NCBI GenBank assembly: GCA_947631215.1
Contig: CANRKN010000056.1
Coordinates: 1 to 12,733 of the forward strand
DNA length: 12,733 nt
Direction of reading: 5' to 3'
From: an uncultured Oscillospiraceae bacterium
Lineage (GTDB): Bacteria > Bacillota_A > Clostridia > Oscillospirales > Oscillospiraceae
Shown one piece after another: positions 1 through 7,696 of this stretch (within the stretch, counting starts at the first letter, position 1; each line of letters opens with the position of its first letter). A program made the position numbers and the translations under genes. The notes beneath the pieces are model-generated. The model saw only the letters and a program-made list of their open reading frames with translations. It did not search any database and had not been told where the DNA came from.

Positions 1-1
1 C

Positions 2-808
2 GGCGTCGGCCCCCAGCATAAGTCCATCATCGACCGCTGCACCGCCGCCGTGTATATGGACGCCGCCAAGACGCAGAAGGTCCCCACGCTCTGCACCCTC
101 CGGGAGAAGCTGCTGGAACAGCCGGAGCCGGAGGCACAGGAGATCGCCCTGGCTCTGGAGCTGTTCACTACCGGCTCTCTGGACGTGTTCGGCCACGAAA
201 GCACCGTGGACCTCAACAAGCGCATTTTGGTGTTCGACATCCGGGACCTGGGCGAGCAGCTGAAGCCCACAGGTCTGCTGGTCATCACCGACACCATCCT
301 CAACCGCGTCACGCTCAACTGGCGCCGGGGCAAGCGCACCCACGTTTTCATAGACGAGTACCATGTCGTTTTTGAAAATGAGTACAGCGGCGCGTTCTTC
401 ACCTCCGCCTGGCGGCAGTTCCGTAAGCGCAACGCCTATCCCACCGCCATCACCCAAAACGTGGAATACCTGCTGGATTCTGTCCAGGCCAGCACCATGC
501 TCTCCAATTCCGAGTTCATCGTCATGCTTAACCAGGCGGCCTCCGACCGGGAGAAGCTGGCGAAGCTGCTGAACATCTCCGATGAGCAGATGAGCTATGT
601 GACCAACGCCGAGGCAGGCTCCGGCCTGATACGCTACGGCAACGCCCTGGTGCCCTTTGTCAACAGGTTCCCCAAGGACACCCAGCTCTATCAGCTCATG
701 ACCACGAGACCCGGCGAGGGCGTGTTCGGCGGCGAGAAGCTGACCCCCGCCAAGAAGGGAGGAGGCAGCGTCTACTTCAACTTCGACGAATACGATCCGT
801 TCAACTGA
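2..808 (+). CDS. VirB4-like conjugal transfer ATPase, C-terminal part (5' end outside window)
   Basis: The reading frame is open from the first complete codon at base 2, so the gene begins upstream and only 268 C-terminal residues are seen. The GTG at 50 is an internal codon. VirB4-type ATPases energise the type IV secretion channel at the inner face of the membrane during conjugation. A Walker B-like segment (FIDEYH, D118/E119 of the fragment) sits in the second half of the ATPase core. It is followed by the QNVEYLL stretch and the segment around SNSEFIVMLNQ that I recognise from the CD1110-type VirB4 proteins of Clostridia ICEs. The Walker A motif lies outside the window. The gene ends 15 bases before the CHAP-domain gene, so the two are probably co-transcribed. 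Base composition is GC-rich, like the next gene and unlike the cargo to the right. The family call is firm; the exact ICE subfamily is inferred. Confidence 0.9.
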   Translation, partial: GVGPQHKSIIDRCTAAVYMDAAKTQKVPTLCTLREKLLEQPEPEAQEIALALELFTTGSLDVFGHESTVDLNKRILVFDIRDLGEQLKPTGLLVITDTILNRVTLNWRRGKRTHVFIDEYHVVFENEYSGAFFTSAWRQFRKRNAYPTAITQNVEYLLDSVQASTMLSNSEFIVMLNQAASDREKLAKLLNISDEQMSYVTNAEAGSGLIRYGNALVPFVNRFPKDTQLYQLMTTRPGEGVFGGEKLTPAKKGGGSVYFNFDEYDPFN

Positions 809-823
809 TGGGAGGTGTGAGCC

Positions 824-2770
824 ATGCCCGACATCAAGACCAGGGATGCAGTCCGAGGCACGATAAAGACCCTGGACCGGGCGGCCATCGCGGGCCAGCG
901 GATGAAGCAAGCCTATATCCGCACCAAGGAGAGCGCGGTTGGCACCGCCCGTCCCGCCCAGGGCTCCCCGGAGGAATACGCCTCTGAGCGGTTCACCAAC
1001 AGCACGGAAGTCCTCACCCATGAGGGCGTCCACCAGCTTGACCGGGCCGGCCACCGGGCCGTCACCGCCGCAAAGGAGCGCATCCAGAAGAAGCGGCAGG
1101 AGGAGAACACGGCCCAGACCGGCCCCCGGACCGCAAATGTGGAATCGCCGGAGGAGGCCCAGGCCAACTTCCGGCATCGTCGGCAGGTGGAGCAGCTTCG
1201 GCGGCAGACTCAGGCAAACGCCCCCAGCACCGCGCCAAGCGGCACGGTCACTCCCAACGCCCCCGACAGCCCTGTTGCTGGCACCGTGCCCGACAGCACA
1301 GCCGTTCACGCCGTGCCCGGCGGCCCAGTCGCTCGTACCGTGCCCGGCAGCGCAGACACGCCCATCGCATCCACACCAGTCATGACCACCCCCGGACAGG
1401 CCCCCCGCTCTGTCCGGGGGCGTCCTGTTTCCAGGCGTACTGCGGGGCGGACAGCGGAACGGGCGGCCTCCGCGTCAGAACGCGCCGTAAAGACCAAGAC
1501 GGAGCGATATGCGGTCAAGACCGCGGACCGCTCCGTTAAAGCCGGTATCAAGACCGCCGAGCAGACGGCCCGCATAACGCAGAAGTCAGCCCAGGCCGCC
1601 GCCAGAACTGCCCAAGTCACGGCCCATGCCGCCCGTATTGCGGCTCAGAAAGCCTCCGCGACCGCCAGGACTGTGACCAAAGCGGTGATCGCCTCCGTCA
1701 AGGCCATAATCGCTGCGACTAAGAGCCTTGTCACCGCCATCGCAGCCGGGGGCAGCGTGGCCTTTCTTATCATTGTTGTCGTATGCCTGATCGGGCTCGT
1801 TGTGGGCTCTGTGTTCGGTATCTTCTTCTCCGGCGAGGACACGGGCACCGGCCTGTCCATGCGAAGCGCCGTGCGCCAGATCAACGCCGACTACCAGCAG
1901 AAGATAGACGGCATCAAGAACTCCGTCGCCCATGATGAACTGGAGATGTCCGGCTCCCGCGCTACCTGGCCGGAGGTCCTGGCCGTCTACGCCGTCAAGA
2001 CCAACACCGACCCCACGGACGCCCAAGAGGTTGCATCCATGACGGAACGAAAGCGGGATATTCTGGAGGACATCTTCTGGGAGATGAACGCTGTTTCCTA
2101 TCGCACCACCACGGACTCCCATGTGGAAACGACAACCGGCGCGGACGAGAACGGCGATCCCATAGAGATACAGACCACCGTTGAAACGGTGACGCTCTAT
2201 ATCACCGTCACCCATAAGGCCCCCGGAGAGATGGCCGACCAGCTCCATTTCAACGCCAAGCAGCGAAAACAGCTCACGGAGCTGCTCTCCGACGAGTACC
2301 GCACCGTATGGAACACAGTGCTGTACGGTATAGGGATAGGCGATGACGGCATCGTGGCCGTGGCGCTGTCCCAGGTGGGCAACGTGGGCGGCCAGCCATA
2401 TTGGTCGTGGTACGGTTACAGCTTCCGCGTGGCGTGGTGTGCCATTTTCGTGTCCTGGTGCGCTGAACAATGCGGCTACCTGGATACCGGCGTCATCCCC
2501 CGCTTTGAGGGCGTCCCCACCGGCCAGCAGTGGTTCAAGGACCGGGGCCAGTGGGCCGACAGATATTATGAGCCCAACCCCGGCGACATCATCTTCTTCG
2601 ACTGGGCCAGCGATGGTCTGGACGGATGGGGCGATCACGTCGGCATCGTGGAGAAGTGCGAGAATGGCATCGTCTACACCATAGAGGGCAACTCCGGCGA
2701 CAGCTGCCGGCAGGTGCAATACTCTGTGGGCTACTACCAGATCTGCGGCTACGGCATCCCGGCGTATTAA
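824..2770 (+). CDS. Membrane-anchored CHAP-domain cell-wall hydrolase of an ICE (CD1108-like)
   Basis: This 648-residue protein probably cuts peptidoglycan locally so that the conjugation channel can cross the wall. In order it has a charged N-terminal region (1-115), a Pro/Ala/Val-rich low-complexity segment (about 125-190), and an Ala/Thr/Lys-rich helix-forming repeat with recurring TA and KTA steps (about 200-295). A membrane segment follows (about 308-333, LIIVVVCLIGLVVG), then an extracytoplasmic linker and a C-terminal CHAP amidase/endopeptidase domain (about 508-645). The likely catalytic Cys is C539 in AWCAIFVSWC, the His is H605 in GDHVGIVE, and an acidic/Asn partner follows in IEGNSGD. 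A ribosome binding site (GGGAGG) lies just upstream of the ATG. Related ICE proteins often carry a second, lytic transglycosylase domain in the middle; I do not see one here, only an uncharacterised region at about 340-500. The domain call is firm; the role in conjugation is inferred from the family and the VirB4 neighbour. Confidence 0.88.
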   Translation: MPDIKTRDAVRGTIKTLDRAAIAGQRMKQAYIRTKESAVGTARPAQGSPEEYASERFTNSTEVLTHEGVHQLDRAGHRAVTAAKERIQKKRQEENTAQTGPRTANVESPEEAQANFRHRRQVEQLRRQTQANAPSTAPSGTVTPNAPDSPVAGTVPDSTAVHAVPGGPVARTVPGSADTPIASTPVMTTPGQAPRSVRGRPVSRRTAGRTAERAASASERAVKTKTERYAVKTADRSVKAGIKTAEQTARITQKSAQAAARTAQVTAHAARIAAQKASATARTVTKAVIASVKAIIAATKSLVTAIAAGGSVAFLIIVVVCLIGLVVGSVFGIFFSGEDTGTGLSMRSAVRQINADYQQKIDGIKNSVAHDELEMSGSRATWPEVLAVYAVKTNTDPTDAQEVASMTERKRDILEDIFWEMNAVSYRTTTDSHVETTTGADENGDPIEIQTTVETVTLYITVTHKAPGEMADQLHFNAKQRKQLTELLSDEYRTVWNTVLYGIGIGDDGIVAVALSQVGNVGGQPYWSWYGYSFRVAWCAIFVSWCAEQCGYLDTGVIPRFEGVPTGQQWFKDRGQWADRYYEPNPGDIIFFDWASDGLDGWGDHVGIVEKCENGIVYTIEGNSGDSCRQVQYSVGYYQICGYGIPAY

Positions 2771-2773
2771 AAG

Positions 2774-2797
2774 ACCCAGCCGCTCACGCGGCTGGGT
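2774..2797 (+). terminator. GC-rich hairpin after the CHAP gene, possible terminator
   Basis: A perfect 10-base-pair stem (ACCCAGCCGC / GCGGCTGGGT) with loop TCAC starts 3 bases after the CHAP stop codon. No run of T follows (ACATACTAAATTT instead), so it is not a classical intrinsic terminator. It could mark a weak or factor-assisted 3' end, or protect the transcript. Confidence 0.5.
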
Positions 2798-2896
2798 ACA
2801 TACTAAATTTAAGAATTATCTTTTTATCGCATCCTTGCGTGATGTGTTCTTATATGGTATTGATGCTTTAAGATTAGTTTTGAAAGGGCTGATACC

Positions 2897-3193
2897 ATGC
2901 TGACCTTTGAAAAAGTATTTGAGGTCTTTCGTGAATACATGAACACGGATGATGAATTTGAGGTCATCCAGACCAGCCGGGGCTACACAGTCTTAAATTG
3001 GGACGATATGGGCCGCGACTGGTACGGTGTTCGGCTTTGTCCCACCCCCGAAGCCCTGCGGGACGCCGTCCTCTCTGCATACGGCACCTATTTGGAACAC
3101 GCGATCATTAAGGGCCGTGGATATGACCTGACGGAATCGGAGGAACAAGTCGTGAAGAGGAAATGCGCTGTCATGAGGGAGCGATGTCAATAG
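2897..3193 (+). CDS. Small hypothetical ICE-associated protein, 98 residues
   Basis: I cannot assign a function. The protein is acidic to neutral and soluble, with no signal peptide or membrane segment. It begins MLTFEKVFEVFREYMN and has a central aromatic-rich stretch (VLNWDDMGRDWYGVRLC) and a helical C-terminus with three Cys overall. The start is supported by GAAAGGG 8 bases before the ATG. Proteins of similar size with the same general pattern (an N-terminal FEVF-type helix, then TSRGYTVLNWD) are, to my recollection, frequent in mobile elements of Clostridia without a known role. A non-coding gap of 126 bases with a hairpin separates it from the CHAP gene, so it may have its own promoter, although no good one is seen. 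It ends upstream of the shared bidirectional terminator at 3303-3341. Confidence 0.75.
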   Translation: MLTFEKVFEVFREYMNTDDEFEVIQTSRGYTVLNWDDMGRDWYGVRLCPTPEALRDAVLSAYGTYLEHAIIKGRGYDLTESEEQVVKRKCAVMRERCQ

Positions 3194-3248
3194 GCGGATG
3201 GACAGTCCTCCAATTGTTTTTTGCTTCTAGTTTTCAGAAACGCGCAGC

Positions 3249-3297
3249 CAGCTCCGGCACGGAGCTGTTCAAAAGGGGTTCGGGGATGCTGCCCCGG
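3249..3297. repeat. Two adjacent hairpins in the spacer between convergent genes
   Basis: The first hairpin is an 8-base-pair perfect stem, CAGCTCCG / CGGAGCTG, around loop GCA (3249-3267). The second is CGGGG / CCCCG around ATGCTG (3281-3296). Both lie between the 98-residue gene and the strong terminator at 3303. They have no T-tract of their own. Function is unknown; they could be transcript-end structures or remnants of mobile-element junction DNA. Confidence 0.55.
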
Positions 3298-3302
3298 CAA
3301 GC

Positions 3303-3343
3303 AAAATGGTCATTCCGGCGCGGGGCCGGAATGACCATTTTTT
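3303..3343. terminator. Strong bidirectional intrinsic terminator between convergent genes
   Basis: A perfect 17-base-pair stem (left arm 3303-3319, right arm 3325-3341) encloses the loop GCGGG. A-rich sequence borders the left arm and six T residues (3338-3343) the right, so it can terminate transcription in both directions. It is correctly placed to end the 98-residue gene on the + strand and the histidine kinase operon arriving on the - strand, which stops at 3409. Confidence 0.9.
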
Positions 3344-3408
3344 GCATGTGGTGCTACACATGCCCTGCTTGCCAGGATTGTGAGGCTAGGATTTTGTTTA
3401 TCTAACTC

Positions 3409-4731
3409 TTATTCCTTTTTCCTGGGCAAGCTGGCGGAGAAACTGAACCGCTTGTCCTCGTCCCGGTATTCAATGAACCACATCCCGCCGCTCCGCTCTA
3501 TCATGGCTGCCACGTTTTTGAGCCCATAGCCGTGGGCCATTGGATCGTCCTTTGTGGTCTGCACCGTATTGTCCCGGACCACCACCGGCTCCGTCGTAGT
3601 GTTCTCTATGCCCAACAGGGCGGTCCTGGCATCCATCTTCATTTTCAAAAGGATGTGCCGGTCGGCAGCCTGGGGTATCTTTTCGCAGGCTTCCACAGCA
3701 TTGTCGATCAGATTCGTCAGCACGACCACCAAGGCGTCATCCGGCATGGGGAAGGCTGTCAGGTCGTCAAGCTGGAACTGAAAATCTATTCCCTTGTCTT
3801 TTGCCACAGAGACCTTCTCGCTCATGATGATGTCCACCACGGTGCGGTGGGTGTTGACATAGAGGGTGCCGGGCATATCCATCTCCATCACAGAATCAAG
3901 ATAGGCGGCAAATTCCTCTTGGGGCACGTTCCTCCGGGCCATGTCCCGGAGAACGGCAAGCTGATTCTTGAAATCGTGGGTCTGCTTGCGCTGCTGGGTA
4001 TAGCGGCCCTCCATCGCGGCGATGTGGGCCGTCTCCAACTTCAAATTCTGCCGGAGGGCCGTATTCTCCCGGTCCGCTTCCTGACGGCGGCCGGAGTAGT
4101 CCAACAGGAAAAAAGACCCCACGCATACGAACATCAAAAGTATAGAAAAGGTGAAACATACCCAAACGGCATTTGGGTCATACCAAAAGGTGAGGGCTAG
4201 ATAATGGATCGCAACGTATGCAGGAATGGAAAAAAGGAGTATCAGCATCCAGCCCGTCATATCCGGCTCGCGCTGAAATGGACGGCGGCAGCGCCAGCGA
4301 TAAAACAGAATTATCAAACTAAGCCCTATCAGAGTCGGCATAAACGCGAAAGAGTAGGAGATAAACTCATGGTTCTGTTGCTCTTCCAAATTGTAGATTG
4401 AAAACAAGATGGCCAAGAATAATGCTTCAATGACGCTCGTATAGAGAGCGGCCAGCATTTCTATTGACGCGGCTTTCAAAAAACGGGTATCAAAGAGGTA
4501 ATACACCATAGAAATATACGCCACCAAGACATATAACGTATGAAAAATGGTGTTGGCGATACCGTTCCAAATGTTGAACAGCGGTTCCACATCGAGCAGT
4601 AACACGACCAAAAGAAGCACCCACCAAACCTGCTTTGGCCGTTTAAGAGGCGCAAAGGAAAGTGCCAAAAAGAATGTTGTCAATGCCTCCAGCAAATTGA
4701 GCAAAAAGGAGAGAGCCAGATCTCCTATCAT
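3409..4731 (-). CDS. AgrC-like GHKL-domain sensor histidine kinase
   Basis: This membrane sensor kinase is the partner of the LytTR regulator encoded just upstream. The N-terminal 210 residues contain about seven hydrophobic segments (roughly 5-25, 33-50, 56-78, 88-111, 124-143, 160-180, 190-210). A coiled-coil-like linker (about 212-245) leads to the kinase core. The H-box is QTHDFKNQL with phospho-acceptor H252, the N-box is NLIDNAVEA (N340, N344), and the G-box is GYGLKNV (G401, G403). This architecture is that of AgrC/ComD-type peptide-sensing kinases. I prefer the ATG at 4731, which gives 440 residues and overlaps the regulator's stop as ATGA. A GTG at 4749 would add six residues and a longer overlap. 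No agrB/agrD-type pheromone genes are visible, so the ligand is probably an external peptide or antibiotic, or the product of a gene elsewhere. The kinase family is sure; the signal is not known. Confidence 0.92.
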   Translation of the reverse strand: MIGDLALSFLLNLLEALTTFFLALSFAPLKRPKQVWWVLLLVVLLLDVEPLFNIWNGIANTIFHTLYVLVAYISMVYYLFDTRFLKAASIEMLAALYTSVIEALFLAILFSIYNLEEQQNHEFISYSFAFMPTLIGLSLIILFYRWRCRRPFQREPDMTGWMLILLFSIPAYVAIHYLALTFWYDPNAVWVCFTFSILLMFVCVGSFFLLDYSGRRQEADRENTALRQNLKLETAHIAAMEGRYTQQRKQTHDFKNQLAVLRDMARRNVPQEEFAAYLDSVMEMDMPGTLYVNTHRTVVDIIMSEKVSVAKDKGIDFQFQLDDLTAFPMPDDALVVVLTNLIDNAVEACEKIPQAADRHILLKMKMDARTALLGIENTTTEPVVVRDNTVQTTKDDPMAHGYGLKNVAAMIERSGGMWFIEYRDEDKRFSFSASLPRKKE

Positions 4732-5438
4732 GCCTGCCTCACTTTCCACGTCACATACTTCCTTGTGATGGCGCTGTAATCCTTTCGGGAGACAGCCAGC
4801 GTCTCACCACCTGTGAGCGTTGCCCAATAGTTGCGGATGTCCTCAATGTACTGCATATTCACCAGAAAGCTCCGCTGAATACGCAGAAAATCGTCACAGG
4901 CCAGCCGCGCCTCATAGTCCCCGATGCGGCCCATGCACTCTATGGGCTCGCCCTCCCGGACATGGAGCAGCACCCGGCGGGAAACGGTGCCCTCGAAATA
5001 CACAGTGTCCTCCAGGCTCACGGTCAGAAATCTGTCCGGGGTCTGGACTTTTATATACTTCCGATGGTCGGACAGTTTTTCCAGGATCGCGTCCACGCAT
5101 GGCACAAGCTGCCCGGCAAGATCGTCTTTCAACAGATACCGCAGCGCCTCCACATTGTACCCCTCCAGGGCATATTGGGGGAACGCCGTCACAAAGACGA
5201 TGAGCAGGTCTTTGGACTTCTCCCGAAGTCTCCGGGCGGTCTCCATGCCGTCTACCCCTGGCATATCAATGTCCAGGAACACCACGGCCACGTCCGTCAT
5301 GTCTGCCGACAGCAGAGCGGCCCCAGAGGTCAGCACCCCGTAATCACAGGGCCAGTCCCTTGCCGTGAACTGTTCTTCCAGCATCCGGCTGAACAGGTCA
5401 CAGAACGCCGCGTTATCATCGCAGATCATGATCTTCAT
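4728..5438 (-). CDS. LytTR-family response regulator (AgrA-like)
   Basis: This 236-residue two-component transcription regulator has an N-terminal receiver domain (1-120) with acidic pocket D7/D8, phospho-acceptor D56 in VVFLDIDMPG, T84 in FVTAF and K104 in YLLKDD. A LytTR DNA-binding domain follows (about 135-232), with the typical segment FLRIQRSFLVNMQYIEDI. It is first in an operon with the kinase. The start is well supported by AGGAAGGGGG (5446-5455), 7 bases before the ATG, and by a near-consensus promoter at 5464-5492. LytTR regulators usually bind pairs of 9-base direct repeats. I searched the divergent spacer 5439-5698 by eye and found no convincing pair. The obvious target by position is the divergent transporter operon, but that is inference. 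Confidence 0.93.
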   Translation of the reverse strand: MKIMICDDNAAFCDLFSRMLEEQFTARDWPCDYGVLTSGAALLSADMTDVAVVFLDIDMPGVDGMETARRLREKSKDLLIVFVTAFPQYALEGYNVEALRYLLKDDLAGQLVPCVDAILEKLSDHRKYIKVQTPDRFLTVSLEDTVYFEGTVSRRVLLHVREGEPIECMGRIGDYEARLACDDFLRIQRSFLVNMQYIEDIRNYWATLTGGETLAVSRKDYSAITRKYVTWKVRQA

Positions 5439-5463
5439 GCCATTGCCCCCTTCCTGTCTTGCT

Positions 5464-5492
5464 ATCTTACCCTACCGGGGCCATTCTGTCTA
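5464..5492 (-). promoter_or_regulatory. Promoter of the regulator-kinase operon
   Basis: Read on the minus strand, a -35 box TAGACA (5492-5487; 5 of 6 matches to TTGACA) and a -10 box TAAGAT (5469-5464; 4 of 6 matches to TATAAT) are separated by exactly 17 bases. Transcription would start near 5457, giving a short leader of about 19 bases that consists mostly of the ribosome binding site. Confidence 0.6.
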
Positions 5493-5607
5493 GCCTGCAT
5501 ATCCATTTACCTGCATTTCACCGCAGAAAAACCACACTTTTGGATGAACGGCCCACAGATAGAGATATATGTGCTATAAGTAACAAAAAGGTTACAGTCC
5601 AGCAAAT

Positions 5608-5647
5608 CGGTTTGCCGCTGTCAATTGCCTATTACAATTCCAAACCG
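5608..5647. repeat. Nested inverted repeats in the divergent regulatory spacer
   Basis: The outer arms are CGGTTTG (5608-5614) and CAAACCG (5641-5647). Inside them, AATTG (5623-5627) faces CAATT (5635-5639). The pairing is asymmetric (8 bases on one side, 1 on the other), so a folded leader would be bulged. It lies 50-90 bases before the transporter operon and could be an operator or leader structure. This is only a positional suggestion. Confidence 0.4.
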
Positions 5648-5698
5648 GCCTTCAAAGCTCTTGCACAAAGATACTACACATATAGCTGGTGAAAGCGA

Positions 5699-7696
5699 AT
5701 GAAAGCGATAAAATTCTGTCTCGTCTGTGTACTCTTTTCCCTAGCCTTCCTTGTTACGGGAGAGAGGTTTATATACCATCTGGAAAACTTTGAGCAAACA
5801 TATATGGGGATAACCTTTGAATATGAACTCTATGGGGATAAGGACACAGAGTATCTGGCAAAAGATGAGTTGGAGGCCGCGCTATATGCCAGCAACTTTG
5901 ATGTCTTCAAGGTGGAAACAGCCTATGAATCCGAATATGAAACTGTAAAAACAGTATATGGGACAAATAACGCGCTGGCAGAACTGAAGAAGTCAGGGAT
6001 AAAACCGGGCATATACCATAGCATTTTCACAGGCGATGTTCAAATCGCATTTAAGGATTTTTCAGAAATCAATAATATCTATGAATCGGATCAGTTTTAT
6101 TTTACCGGCACTTACTTGGATGCTGCCCGCTTTAAAAACGTGTCCGTCTCTGAACTGACCCAGTATTATCGCGTCAAAGACTATTCAGAGAAAAACGGCA
6201 CAACGCAAGGCTTATATGCGACGATTGTTCTTGTGTGGGGCATCGTGTTGATACTGTCTCTCCTTATAACGTACTATGAGACAGTGGTGAACAAAAAGAA
6301 GTTGGTCATAGAAGCCACCATGGGCAGAAGTCCCTTGTATGCTTTCGTAAATAATACAGTAACGGACAATGGCCTTTGCATATTGATTTTTATTGGTGAA
6401 GCCGTAGTTTCAAGCAAAATATACTATATATTCATGTTCTGGTTCATCTGTTTGCTGTTTGTGGTATTCTTGTTGTTCAATACCATGATACATTGGCTGG
6501 GTTCGCGCATTTCTGTCCGAAAGGATCTAGCCCTCTTGTCTGGCGGCAAGTGGCTTGTGCCTTGTACGCAGATCATGAAAGGACTGATTACCCTTGCAGT
6601 AACAGTCCTTGTCCTTACAAATAGTGTGATCCTCAACATACTTAGCGAGTATAACAAGCAAGAGCAGTTGTTTCTGTCTATGGGTGACGGAGATTACTAT
6701 GTGCTGAGAGATAATGGCTCTCTCAACGGCCAGACGCCAGAGGAGATGCGTGACTGGTATAATCATATTTGGTATGAATTCGATAAAGCTTTTTCTGCCC
6801 ATGCTATCCGTGCCGTGGATATGACAGAAACGTATGGATACAGTACGGTATTATTAAATGAAAATGCTATAAATCATACCTTTCTGGAATGTGACAGTGA
6901 GCTTGCCGCCGAGTTGGATTCCATTGAGAAAAATCATGTATATCTGTTCTATCCGGGTCGCTGTCCAGAAATGGTCATTGACGGCTCTGTTAGTGCGACA
7001 AAAAGTATATTCTTGAACAGCGATAGTTTTGATCGTGATGAGCAAGACAAGGCTTTGGTGACGGCTTCTTATGCGGGAGGGGCCAACGTACTGGCAATTG
7101 ACATCCACTCCAGACCATATGGGAGTGACATACATGATGACCCGATTATAATACTAGATACTATGGAGCGAACAGAATCATCCTGGTTCTTGAATCCTAT
7201 GTATACAACGACAAACACTTTGTATTCAATAGATAATGAGCAGCTTCAGCAATTCTTCGACAAGCACAGCTTGGGGGAGGGAAACTTTACAGTCACAAAC
7301 GCATACGAGAGATACAAGCATTACCAATGGATAATGGAGCGAAGCGCAAAGGCTATGGTTGGTATTTCCGTGCTGTTGCTTGTTATTGAGCTTATTTCCA
7401 TCGCGTTCACGGTCCAATTGATATATGTTTCAAATGGGATAGAATTTGCTGTCAAGACAGTCCTGGGCTACAGTAGGTTCTCCCGCGCGCCATGTGTGTA
7501 TCTGACACCGTTTCTCGTGATACCGATATGTGTACTTGCTGGGGCTTTCATTGCAGAGACAACGAATTATGGCAGCCCCATAAGCGTCATTCTATGGGGC
7601 ACGGTTTTGTTGGCTCTTGAGCTATATGTGACCGTAAGGAAGCTGAACAAGATTGAAAAAATCGGCTTGAATGCTGTTATCAAGGGGGCACTATGA
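5699..7696 (+). CDS. Bacteriocin-associated integral membrane protein / ABC permease (putative immunity or export)
   Basis: This 665-residue multi-pass membrane protein probably forms the membrane part of an ABC transporter with the ATPase that follows. Hydrophobic segments lie at about 5-20, 173-194, 217-238, 241-265, 292-314, 552-577, 600-620 and 627-646. They leave two large outside loops (about 21-170 and 315-550). The plan of two FtsX/MacB-like halves, the size, and the adjacent ATPase match the bacteriocin-associated integral membrane proteins (the putative immunity family of about 650-680 residues found with lactococcin 972-type bacteriocins). GGTGA lies 6 bases before the ATG. The stop overlaps the next start as ATGA, showing translational coupling. 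Codon use is AT-richer than in the conjugation genes, consistent with separately acquired cargo. It could instead be an efflux or detoxification permease for another peptide antibiotic; the family assignment is from pattern recognition, not a search. Confidence 0.8.
   Translation: MKAIKFCLVCVLFSLAFLVTGERFIYHLENFEQTYMGITFEYELYGDKDTEYLAKDELEAALYASNFDVFKVETAYESEYETVKTVYGTNNALAELKKSGIKPGIYHSIFTGDVQIAFKDFSEINNIYESDQFYFTGTYLDAARFKNVSVSELTQYYRVKDYSEKNGTTQGLYATIVLVWGIVLILSLLITYYETVVNKKKLVIEATMGRSPLYAFVNNTVTDNGLCILIFIGEAVVSSKIYYIFMFWFICLLFVVFLLFNTMIHWLGSRISVRKDLALLSGGKWLVPCTQIMKGLITLAVTVLVLTNSVILNILSEYNKQEQLFLSMGDGDYYVLRDNGSLNGQTPEEMRDWYNHIWYEFDKAFSAHAIRAVDMTETYGYSTVLLNENAINHTFLECDSELAAELDSIEKNHVYLFYPGRCPEMVIDGSVSATKSIFLNSDSFDRDEQDKALVTASYAGGANVLAIDIHSRPYGSDIHDDPIIILDTMERTESSWFLNPMYTTTNTLYSIDNEQLQQFFDKHSLGEGNFTVTNAYERYKHYQWIMERSAKAMVGISVLLLVIELISIAFTVQLIYVSNGIEFAVKTVLGYSRFSRAPCVYLTPFLVIPICVLAGAFIAETTNYGSPISVILWGTVLLALELYVTVRKLNKIEKIGLNAVIKGAL

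Noticed and set aside
1586..2719. Long minus-strand open frame of 377 codons under the CHAP gene
   Set aside because: It is antisense to a gene with clear domains and motifs. The openness comes from the GC-rich codon use of the real gene, and the translation has no recognisable domain.
2829..2836. GCATCCTT before the 98-residue gene, resembling part of the repeat near the XRE gene
   Set aside because: Only 8 bases match, which is expected by chance in a window of this size; the flanking bases differ.
3163..3405. 80-codon plus-strand frame running through the terminator region
   Set aside because: It overlaps the 98-residue gene, reads through two hairpins and a 17-base-pair terminator stem, and lacks a ribosome binding site.
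3532..4200. Plus-strand open frame of 222 codons across the kinase gene
   Set aside because: It is antisense to the histidine kinase, whose H-, N- and G-boxes are all intact. It has no ribosome binding site and no family pattern.
5544..5552. Possible LytTR binding site (8 of 9 consensus positions on the minus strand)
   Set aside because: LytTR regulators bind paired repeats about one or two helix turns apart. No partner site is present 21 bases to either side. A second candidate, ACAGTCCAG at 5594, also stands alone.
4962..5579. Plus-strand open frame of 205 codons across the response regulator
   Set aside because: It is antisense to a complete LytTR regulator, and its product is His/Gln-rich with no domain pattern.
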